The notes under the pieces: generated by a model | The model's database searches: none | The model's input: the letters and a program-made list of their open reading frames with translations, nothing else | Told to the model about the DNA's origin: nothing | Source: Alphaproteobacteria bacterium UBA2723 | GTDB taxonomy: Bacteria; Pseudomonadota; Alphaproteobacteria; RF32; CAG-239 | Reading direction: 5' to 3' | Assembly (NCBI GenBank): GCA_002353835.1 | Contig: DEKL01000023.1 | Span: 1 to 15,251, forward strand | Length of the DNA: 15,251 nt | Shown here: piece after piece, positions 6,647 through 12,607 of the stretch | Layout: each line of letters opens with the position of its first letter | Numbering within the stretch: the first letter of the stretch is position 1 | Program-made: the position numbers and the translations under genes

Positions 6647-7306
6647 TTATTTTATTTTTGCCTCAACAATTTCAACAGCCTTATTAAAGACTTCTTCTAT
6701 ACTCATATCAGACGTATCCAAAATAACCGCATCATCCGCCGGTTTCATCGGCGCGTCTTTTCGATTCGCATCACGTTCATCTCTGGCTTTAACATCTGCC
6801 AAAACTTGATTATAATCGGCGCTCATCCCTTTGGCAATGAATTCATCATAGCGTCGTTTTGCCCTAACCTCCGAAGAAGCCGTAACAAATATCTTAACTT
6901 CAGCCTGAGGACAAATAACCGTACCTGTATCACGCCCGTCATAGATAGCACCGTTTGCCGGAGTCCCATCGGCAAAAACCGGATTCTTGGCAAAGTTTTT
7001 CTGCATATCTAATAATCTTGCTCTAACACCGGGATAACTTGAAACAACTGATGCCGCATGGCCACCTTCTGCTGAGCGAAAATCCCTATCTTTAGAAAGT
7101 TCCATCATCTTAGGAAAAGTCAACTCCTCTGCTCTTTTTTCTGCCGTTGCAATATCTGACAAATCCACATTATTTTTTAATAATTGCAACCCGACTGCGC
7201 GATAGACCATACCCGTATCAAAATAGGCTAAACCGTATTTTTCTGCCAATTTTGAAGAAAGTGTGCCTTTACCGGCAGCAGCAGGACCATCAATTGTAAT
7301 AATCAT
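6647..7306 (-). CDS. cmk: Cytidylate kinase
   Basis: 219 aa, the normal length. The P-loop is at 7-15 (GPAAAGKGT). The FDTGMVYRAVG segment at 29-39 follows, then RSAEGGHAASVVSSYPGVR for CMP binding. The GRDTGTVICP motif is at 124-133 and the RRYDEF lid at 151-156. It transfers phosphate from ATP to CMP and dCMP in pyrimidine salvage and RNA turnover. The first three of six nucleotide-kinase motifs are intact, so it should be active. AAGGGG precedes the ATG. It is the first gene of the minus-strand operon. In many proteobacteria cmk is followed by rpsA; here rpsA is absent and a solute-binding protein takes its place. Confidence 0.96.
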   Translation of the reverse strand: MIITIDGPAAAGKGTLSSKLAEKYGLAYFDTGMVYRAVGLQLLKNNVDLSDIATAEKRAEELTFPKMMELSKDRDFRSAEGGHAASVVSSYPGVRARLLDMQKNFAKNPVFADGTPANGAIYDGRDTGTVICPQAEVKIFVTASSEVRAKRRYDEFIAKGMSADYNQVLADVKARDERDANRKDAPMKPADDAVILDTSDMSIEEVFNKAVEIVEAKIK

Positions 7307-7346
7307 ATTAACCCCTTAATCTTAAGTTCTGAATTTTATCTATTCT

Positions 7347-7364
7347 TTAACATATCTGTGTTAA
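7347..7364. promoter_or_regulatory. Palindrome in the cmk/rsmE divergent promoter region
   Basis: TTAACA (7347-7352) and TGTTAA (7359-7364) form a perfect 6-bp inverted repeat with a 6-nt spacer in the 97-nt gap between two divergent operons. On the minus strand one arm can serve as a -35 box (TTAACA) 18 nt before a GATAAA for cmk. It may be an operator or only a promoter element; in AT-rich DNA chance is possible. Confidence 0.3.
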
Positions 7365-7403
7365 TATCCCAGCATAAAATAACTTTATACAAAGAATTAA
7401 AAA

Positions 7404-8135
7404 ATGGCAAAAAATTTCCGCTTATATTCTTCTGAAGAACTGACAGAACAAAAAGAAGTTCTTTTAAGCGAAGAACAAACACATTATCTAAAAAATGTCG
7501 TCAGATATGAGGTTGGCGATACCCTAAATTGTTTTGATAATAAAAACGGCGAATTTATCTGCCAAATCACGGAAATAAATAAAAAAATTACCCATCTTAA
7601 AGTGTTAAACAAAATTAAGCCGTTTAAAATTTGTCCGGATATCTGGGTACTTTTTGCTCCCTTAAAAAAAGATAAAACCGATTTTGTCATAGAAAAAGCA
7701 ACCGAGCTTGGCGCAAGAAAAATTATCCCGACAATAACGCAATTCACAAACACTTCAAACATAAAAACCGAACGTTATATTGCTCAAAGCATAGAAGCCG
7801 CCGAACAATGCCGAAGAACGGATTTGCCGGAAGTAACACCTCCGCAAAACTTAACCGCTGTTCTTTCTCAATGGGACAATGACCGTATTTTATTTTTTAT
7901 GGATGAGACACTGGAAAGCAAAAGTTTTTATGAGCAGTTAGAAGAAAATAAAACAAAAAAAGCCGCCATACTTGTCGGACCGGAGGGTGGCTTTTCCGAA
8001 GATGAATTAAAACACTTAAGAAAATGCAAATTTACCAAGGGAGCCACCCTCGGACCACGCATTTTGCGCGCAGAAACAGCCGTTGCTGCCGCCTTATCAT
8101 GCTGGCAAATGATTGCCGGTGATTGGAGTAAATAG
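7404..8135 (+). CDS. rsmE: 16S rRNA (uracil1498-N3)-methyltransferase
   Basis: 243 aa, the usual length. The N-terminal PUA-like domain (about 1-70) contains HYLKNVVRYEVGDTLNCFD. The C-terminal SPOUT domain has KKDKTDFVIEKATELG at 88-103, EAAEQCRR at 131-138, the knot motif GPEGGFSEDE at 192-201 and LGPRILRAETA at 216-226, which binds S-adenosylmethionine. It methylates N3 of U1498 in helix 44 of 16S rRNA. It is the first gene of a plus-strand operon; its TAG stop is directly followed by the ATG of the response regulator with no gap, which implies translational coupling. It lies divergent to cmk. Confidence 0.96.
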   Translation: MAKNFRLYSSEELTEQKEVLLSEEQTHYLKNVVRYEVGDTLNCFDNKNGEFICQITEINKKITHLKVLNKIKPFKICPDIWVLFAPLKKDKTDFVIEKATELGARKIIPTITQFTNTSNIKTERYIAQSIEAAEQCRRTDLPEVTPPQNLTAVLSQWDNDRILFFMDETLESKSFYEQLEENKTKKAAILVGPEGGFSEDELKHLRKCKFTKGATLGPRILRAETAVAAALSCWQMIAGDWSK

Positions 8136-8843
8136 ATGAAAATACTGATAGCAGACGACCATGAATTGTTTTTAAAAGGTTTGGAATTTATTTTGCAGGA
8201 AAATTTGCAAAACGTAGAAATAACCTCCGCTCAAAGCTACACTGATATATTTACGGTCTTAAAACAAAATGAAAATTTTGATTTGGTTATAACGGATTTA
8301 GCTATGCCCGGCGCAAACTGGCTTGAAGCCATAACTAAAATTCATCAAACTTTGCCGGAAACTCCGATTATCATTATATCTGCTGTATTTGATAAAGAAA
8401 TTTTACAGCAGACATTGGACATCGGCGTATCGGGTTATATTCCTAAAACAGCATCAAACACCCTCATTATTAGTGCAATTAATTTAGTTTTGGCAGGTGG
8501 TGTTTATATTCCGCATGAACTTTTATATTCAACCAAAACCCCGATTTCTCAAGAAAAACAAAAAGAATATATTGCACCGCTGAAAACATTAGAAAAAATG
8601 ACCACAAACAGTATGGAAACAACCACTAAAGGTTTAACTGAAAGACAAATTGATATTGTAAAATGTATTGCCGAAGGTCTATCAAATAAGCAAATCGCCT
8701 ACAAATTGAACCTAACGGAAGGTACCGTAAAAGTCCATATAACCGTCATTCTAAAAATTCTTAATGTGAAGAACAGAACGGCAGCTATTATTGAAGCGGC
8801 CAAACGTGGTTATATTTCCGATAATATTTTAACGCAAAAATAG
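8136..8843 (+). CDS. LuxR/NarL-type response regulator
   Basis: 235 aa. The receiver domain (1-118) has the acidic pair Asp7-Asp8, phospho-acceptor Asp54 in VITDLAMPG, Ser82 and Lys104 in YIPKTAS, so phosphorylation should be possible. A linker of about 40 residues rich in Lys and Thr follows, then a LuxR-type helix-turn-helix at about 165-222 (GLTERQIDIVKCIAEGLSNKQIA, NLTEGTVKVH). It should bind DNA as a dimer when phosphorylated. No histidine kinase is in the window. The ATG directly abuts the rsmE stop, and rquA follows after 9 nt, so it is locked in an operon with both. Control of respiratory or quinone genes is an inference from position only. Confidence 0.94.
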   Translation: MKILIADDHELFLKGLEFILQENLQNVEITSAQSYTDIFTVLKQNENFDLVITDLAMPGANWLEAITKIHQTLPETPIIIISAVFDKEILQQTLDIGVSGYIPKTASNTLIISAINLVLAGGVYIPHELLYSTKTPISQEKQKEYIAPLKTLEKMTTNSMETTTKGLTERQIDIVKCIAEGLSNKQIAYKLNLTEGTVKVHITVILKILNVKNRTAAIIEAAKRGYISDNILTQK

Positions 8844-8852
8844 GAGTTTCTT

Positions 8853-9521
8853 ATGCCGAAAACCTCTCTGCCTCCTTACATAAAAGACCTTTATTCCTGG
8901 CTTTACCTTAACCCGAAACTTTATAATTTTTTAGATAATGCCTTTATCTTAAACATACTGACATTAGGTCACCACCATATCCTGACCGAAGAAGTAAAAA
9001 AAGAAATATCGCCGCATTTCCACATCTTACAAACGGGTTTAACTCTTGGTTCCCAAATAGAAAAGACCTACCTTTCCTTAGGAATGCTCGGCTCTTATAC
9101 AATTGTAGATATTATTCCGGAATTGTTGGAAAACTGCCGCGAAAAACATTTAGATCAAAAAATAAATTTAATCCACGCAGATGCTTCCAAAACCATAAAA
9201 GGTGAATATGATGTCATTATTTGTTATATGCTTCTGCACGAACTTCCGCCTTTTACCAGAAAAGACGTATTAAACAATATTATCAAGGCATTAAAACCGG
9301 GTGGAAAAGCAATTTTCATTGATTACCATATGCCTTACTCGTATAATCCTCTAAAATATATTATCCGCGCTGTAAATCGCCTATATCAACCATTTGCCGA
9401 ATCTTTATGGAAAAATGGCATAAAAGATTTAACACCGAATGCCGAGCTTTGCAGTTGGTCACAACAAACCTACTTTGGCGGAATTTATCAAAAAGTTATT
9501 GCTACTAAATATAACAGATAA
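8853..9521 (+). CDS. rquA: Rhodoquinone biosynthesis enzyme RquA (class I methyltransferase fold)
   Basis: 222 aa, close to known RquA length. It has a class I methyltransferase fold: motif I is degenerate (ILQTGLTLGS at 58-67 instead of GxGxG), then IVDIIPELLENCREK at 84-98, HAD at 108-110, LLHELPP at 127-133 and LKPGG at 147-151. What separates it from UbiE/UbiG-type methyltransferases is the pattern I remember for RquA: PPYIKDLYSWLYLNP near the start, IDYH at 156-159, PFAESLW at 180-186 and TYFGGIYQKV near the end. RquA converts ubiquinone to rhodoquinone, using S-adenosylmethionine as amino donor. That quinone supports fumarate reduction under low oxygen. TAGGAG overlaps the stop of the upstream regulator gene. 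An ordinary SAM methyltransferase remains the alternative. Confidence 0.8.
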   Translation: MPKTSLPPYIKDLYSWLYLNPKLYNFLDNAFILNILTLGHHHILTEEVKKEISPHFHILQTGLTLGSQIEKTYLSLGMLGSYTIVDIIPELLENCREKHLDQKINLIHADASKTIKGEYDVIICYMLLHELPPFTRKDVLNNIIKALKPGGKAIFIDYHMPYSYNPLKYIIRAVNRLYQPFAESLWKNGIKDLTPNAELCSWSQQTYFGGIYQKVIATKYNR

Positions 9522-9544
9522 AACGGCCGTTTTCACAGCCGTTT
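9521..9544. terminator. Hairpin between rquA and hsp20
   Basis: AAACGGC (9521-9527) pairs perfectly with GCCGTTT (9538-9544) around a 10-nt loop, between two converging genes. The flanking T runs are short on both strands (TTTTA on the minus side), so it is a modest terminator, more likely for hsp20. Confidence 0.45.
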
Positions 9545-9554
9545 CACAACACCG

Positions 9555-10022
9555 TTAAGATTTAACAACGCTGATTTTCTTAAATTTCTGTTTTTCCACC
9601 TGTGATTTCGGAATAGATATCGTCAACACACCGTTATTATATTTTGCGGTTGTTGCCTCATAATCCAAATCCCAAGGCAATTGGATAGTACGCTTAAACA
9701 TCCCGTAAGAAATTTCTGAAAAATAATTATCCTTAGAATCTTGTAAAGACTGACTCTTTTTTTCACCACTGATACATAAATACCCGTCTGAAGAAACTTT
9801 TAAGTCTATATTTTTCTCATCAATACCGGGAATTTCCGCCGTAACATTGACAAGATCTTTATTTTCTTCCACCTGAATTTTGGGTGATAAATCAGTAGGT
9901 TCTGCATTAGAGCTATCAATAAAATTCCAAAAATAATTCATTAAATTTCTAAAATCAGTCGGATAATTGGATGTCGTTAAATCATGATTGTTTTGAGAAG
10001 TTTTCACAACAGGATTTCTCAT
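9555..10022 (-). CDS. Small heat-shock protein, Hsp20/alpha-crystallin family
   Basis: 155 aa. A variable N-terminus of about 45 residues with MNYFWNFID is followed by an alpha-crystallin domain at about 46-142: PKIQVEENKDLVNVTAEIPGID, NIDLKVSSDGYLCISGEKK, then FKRTIQLP and the hallmark YNNGVLTISIPKS. The short tail lacks a clear I-x-I motif before the end, but FKKISVVKS could serve. The protein should be an ATP-independent holdase that keeps unfolding proteins soluble. CAGGAG is 7 nt before the ATG, and a 45-aa gene ends 12 nt upstream, so the two are co-transcribed. No certain heat-shock (RpoH) promoter could be recognised. Confidence 0.95.
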   Translation of the reverse strand: MRNPVVKTSQNNHDLTTSNYPTDFRNLMNYFWNFIDSSNAEPTDLSPKIQVEENKDLVNVTAEIPGIDEKNIDLKVSSDGYLCISGEKKSQSLQDSKDNYFSEISYGMFKRTIQLPWDLDYEATTAKYNNGVLTISIPKSQVEKQKFKKISVVKS

Positions 10023-10034
10023 CTTAATCTCCTG

Positions 10035-10172
10035 TTATTTTTCTTCTTCAACATCAACAATGTCCACTTCATCTATATCATCGGAAAATTTTGAACCACA
10101 ACAACAGCCGGAAGAAGATGTTTTCGGACCATTTGCTTTCTTATTAGAAAATTTAGACTGAAATTTTTTCAT
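10035..10172 (-). CDS. 45-aa Cys-cluster small protein upstream of hsp20
   Basis: A short gene with a strong Shine-Dalgarno site, GGAGG five bases before ATG 10172. The 45-residue product has three parts. A basic N-terminus (MKKFQSKFSNKKANG) is followed by a Ser/Gly-flanked SSSGCCCGSKF with three adjacent cysteines at 23-25, then a strongly acidic tail (DDIDEVDIVDVEEEK). No signal peptide or membrane segment is visible, so it is presumably cytoplasmic. The stop is 12 nt before hsp20, so the two should be translated from one mRNA. I do not recognise a family. The cysteine cluster could bind metal or respond to oxidants, and the acidic tail could bind a partner; both ideas are inference. Confidence 0.7.
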   Translation of the reverse strand: MKKFQSKFSNKKANGPKTSSSGCCCGSKFSDDIDEVDIVDVEEEK

Positions 10173-10195
10173 ATTAACCTCCAAAATTGATTACT

Positions 10196-10227
10196 AAAAA
10201 AGGTGCAAAGTCATAAAACTTTACACC
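10196..10227 (-). terminator. Terminator after accA, or leader hairpin of the Cys-protein/hsp20 unit
   Basis: On the minus strand GGTGTAAAGT and ACTTTGCACC form a 10-bp stem with one G-U pair around a 6-nt loop, followed by six T. It lies 66 nt past the accA stop and only 23 nt before the ATG of the 45-aa gene, so it is either the end of the accA transcript or an attenuator in the next leader. A second AT-only palindrome at 10241-10262 lacks GC and a T tail. Confidence 0.75.
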
Positions 10228-10293
10228 CCCAAAAATAATCAGCCTTAAAAAATTTTTAAGCTAAACAAATGGGCAAATAATTATCTTTAATGT

Positions 10294-11271
10294 CTAAAAA
10301 TCAACATTAATATTTTTACCCATCTTCAAGAATTTCTCTGTTCTTTGTTTTTTCAATTCATCTGCAGAAATATCTTTTAATTCTTTAAGTTGGCGCACCA
10401 AAGCCTCTTTTACCGCTGCAAAAACTTGATCTTTATTACGATGAGCCCCGCCTAAAGGTTCTTTAATGATTTCATCAATCAACCCTAATGATTTCAAATC
10501 TTGTGCTGTTAAGCGCAATGCTTCTGTTGCTTCTTTTGTTTTGTCGGCAGAGCGCCACAAAATAGAAGCACAACCCTCAGGAGAAATAACCGAATAAATA
10601 GAGTGCTCCAACATCAAAACTCTGTTTGCCGTTGCAATAGCAATAGCACCGCCGGAACCTCCTTCGCCGATAATAATTGAAATCAGCGGTGTTTTAACCT
10701 TTAAGCATTTTTCAATAGATGTAGCAATTGCCTCCGCCTGACCGCGTGCTTCTGCATCCACCCCCGGATAAGCTCCCGCTGTATCCACAAAACAAATAAT
10801 CGGCAGATGAAATCTATCCGCCAAATCCATCATTCGTTGTGCTTTGCGATACCCTTCCGGCTTGGCCATACCGAAATTATACTTAATCCGGCTTTCAACA
10901 TCATTACCTTTTTCCTGACCGATAATAACAACAGGTGTCCCGTCTAATTTGCCCAAACCGCAAACCATTGCCTCATCATCAGCAAAACGTCTGTCACCGG
11001 CCAAAAGGGTAAAATCTTCAATAAACGCATTAATATAATCAAGACAATGCGGTCTTAGCGGATGACGCGCAATTTGCGCCTTTTGCCAAGCCGTCAAATT
11101 CATATACGTGCGATTTATGTATTGGCTGAGCTTTCTCTCCAACCGCCTTGTTTCGCGCGTAATATCCATATCTTCATCTTTTGCCAAAAGCTTCAGGTGT
11201 TCAATTTTTTCTTCAATTTCTAAAATATCTTTTTCAAAATCAAGCACAACTGGTGTAGAAGTGTCACTCAT
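10294..11271 (-). CDS. accA: Acetyl-CoA carboxylase carboxyltransferase subunit alpha
   Basis: 325 aa, the standard length. The N-terminal helical region (about 1-60, [18 protein letters not shown]) is followed by the crotonase-like carboxyltransferase domain. That domain contains [51 protein letters not shown] at 163-170, [10 protein letters not shown] at 202-211 and [12 protein letters not shown] at 229-240. With AccD it transfers the carboxyl group from biotin on AccB to acetyl-CoA, giving malonyl-CoA for fatty-acid synthesis. It is not next to accD, as is common. AAAGGA precedes the ATG at 11271. It appears to be transcribed alone and ends at the hairpin near 10196-10227. Confidence 0.98.
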   Translation of the reverse strand: MSDTSTPVVLDFEKDILEIEEKIEHLKLLAKDEDMDITRETRRLERKLSQYINRTYMNLTAWQKAQIARHPLRPHCLDYINAFIEDFTLLAGDRRFADDEAMVCGLGKLDGTPVVIIGQEKGNDVESRIKYNFGMAKPEGYRKAQRMMDLADRFHLPIICFVDTAGAYPGVDAEARGQAEAIATSIEKCLKVKTPLISIIIGEGGSGGAIAIATANRVLMLEHSIYSVISPEGCASILWRSADKTKEATEALRLTAQDLKSLGLIDEIIKEPLGGAHRNKDQVFAAVKEALVRQLKELKDISADELKKQRTEKFLKMGKNINVDF

Positions 11272-11416
11272 TTTTTATCCTTTTAAAAATTAAACATTTT
11301 CCCCCTTATAACACAAAATTAAAAAAAATCATCTTATTTTTTTCATCTATACCTCATCTCACCGAAAAAATGCTAAATAAAACAGTAAAAACAAGCGGAT
11401 TTTCTCCATTTTTTAT

Positions 11417-11444
11417 TTGCAAAATATGAGGATGACCTTAAAAT
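11417..11444 (+). promoter_or_regulatory. Candidate sigma70-type promoter for the 11474-yejAB unit
   Basis: TTGCAA (11417-11422) and TAAAAT (11439-11444) are separated by 16 nt and lie 29 nt before the TTG start at 11474. The rest of the 202-nt gap between accA and this gene is AT-rich, and I see no other structure or reading frame with a ribosome site in it. Confidence 0.45.
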
Positions 11445-11473
11445 GACAGTAAAATTTAATTAGGAGCATAAAA

Positions 11474-12607
11474 TTGTTAAACGTTTCTTTTTTCATTGCA
11501 GCATTTTCAAGCATTGTTTGGGTAATATATTGCTTTAGATTTTTAAGTTTTGCTGCACTTTCTCAAGCCGGCAGCAGTGACATCTTGTACCATAATATAT
11601 TTACCCTGCTGTTCCCGATAGCGGTTATTTGGGGAATTTTTGCCTTAATTAAATCATATTTTGCCGAAAAAAGAAATTCTTATTACTTCTACCATTTGTT
11701 AGACCAGATTAAAAGAAACACGGAAACTTTATCTGATGTCGGGAAAACTTTGTCCTCAACCGAAACAAACATCAAAAACGGTTTTGTTTTGCAGCAATTT
11801 GATATGCTTCTTTCCGATATCAATGAAATTTTATCCGATATAATTAAACGCAGCAATTCCGTTTCCAGCGCACAAATAGAACATTTATGGGAGCGTACCG
11901 CCGGTGGTGAAAGATGGATAATGGCAAAAACCTTTATTGAAATTAACAATTATCAGCCATATTTTTCAGAACACTTGCAGGAAAAAGCTCTCAAAGATTC
12001 TCTTCTTAAGGGGAACATTTTAGAGTTTTACACGCGTTACAAAACAATTCGCCATTTATTGAATAGTGAAGAAAGTCAAAAAATCTTTTCTAACATGATA
12101 GAATATGGCGCTTTGGGAAAAGTTTTTGAAATTTTAACACCGATTGCCGAAATTTTATCTCAAAACAAACCGATAACCCAATCTCAAACCAGACCGGAAC
12201 CGATTATCATCAAAAATCAACCGACAGATAATGAAGAAACATCTCAATTTCCTTCATTTTTAAGCCAAGAGGATAATACACCGCACTTTGAACAAAAAGA
12301 AGAACCCGTTTTAACTAAAGCCGCACCGGAAGAAATTGAAGCCGGATTAAAAGCTATTCGTGAGGAATTGTACGCCTCCTCAGAAAACAAAGAGAAAGAA
12401 CCGGTTATGTCTAATTTTACGCAAACACAACTGGCTTTACGCAGTATAAAAAATTCTAAAGAAGAAAAAGTTGTAAAAAATGAAAGAAAAGCACCGGTTA
12501 TATCTTTAGATGAACTTGAACAGGAAATAAATTCTTCTCCCGATAATAACTATGATGAATATGCCTATCCGTTCGGAGCATGGTTAAATGATAAGAAAAA
12601 CAGTTAG
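11474..12607 (+). CDS. Membrane-anchored protein of unknown function, overlapping yejA
   Basis: 377 aa, family not recognised. Two hydrophobic segments at about 4-26 and 41-61 form an N-terminal hairpin. A helical, charged region at about 65-222 (LLDQIKRNTETLSDVGKTLSS, DMLLSDINEILSDIIKRS) may form coiled coil. From about 225 the sequence is rich in Glu, Gln, Pro, Ser and Lys and looks disordered, ending with YAYPFGAWLNDKK. The large C-terminal part should be cytoplasmic. The start is TTG at 11474, supported by TAGGAG 7 nt upstream; no ATG fits. The last 20 nt overlap yejA in another frame, so translation of yejA is probably coupled. A role in scaffolding or regulation of the transporter is a guess from context. 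Confidence 0.8.
   Translation: MLNVSFFIAAFSSIVWVIYCFRFLSFAALSQAGSSDILYHNIFTLLFPIAVIWGIFALIKSYFAEKRNSYYFYHLLDQIKRNTETLSDVGKTLSSTETNIKNGFVLQQFDMLLSDINEILSDIIKRSNSVSSAQIEHLWERTAGGERWIMAKTFIEINNYQPYFSEHLQEKALKDSLLKGNILEFYTRYKTIRHLLNSEESQKIFSNMIEYGALGKVFEILTPIAEILSQNKPITQSQTRPEPIIIKNQPTDNEETSQFPSFLSQEDNTPHFEQKEEPVLTKAAPEEIEAGLKAIREELYASSENKEKEPVMSNFTQTQLALRSIKNSKEEKVVKNERKAPVISLDELEQEINSSPDNNYDEYAYPFGAWLNDKKNS

Noticed and set aside
10241..10262. Palindrome CTTAAAAA/TTTTTAAG as accA terminator
   Set aside because: It is AT-only and lacks a following T run; the GC-closed hairpin at 10196-10227 is a better candidate.
10023..10293. ROSE-type thermometer or RpoH promoter for hsp20
   Set aside because: I could not find a ROSE-like pairing or a CTTGAAA/CCCAT-type pair; only the weaker leader idea given under findings remains.
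11371..11430. 19-codon frame in the accA/11474 gap
   Set aside because: There is no Shine-Dalgarno site, and it overlaps the likely promoter of the next gene.
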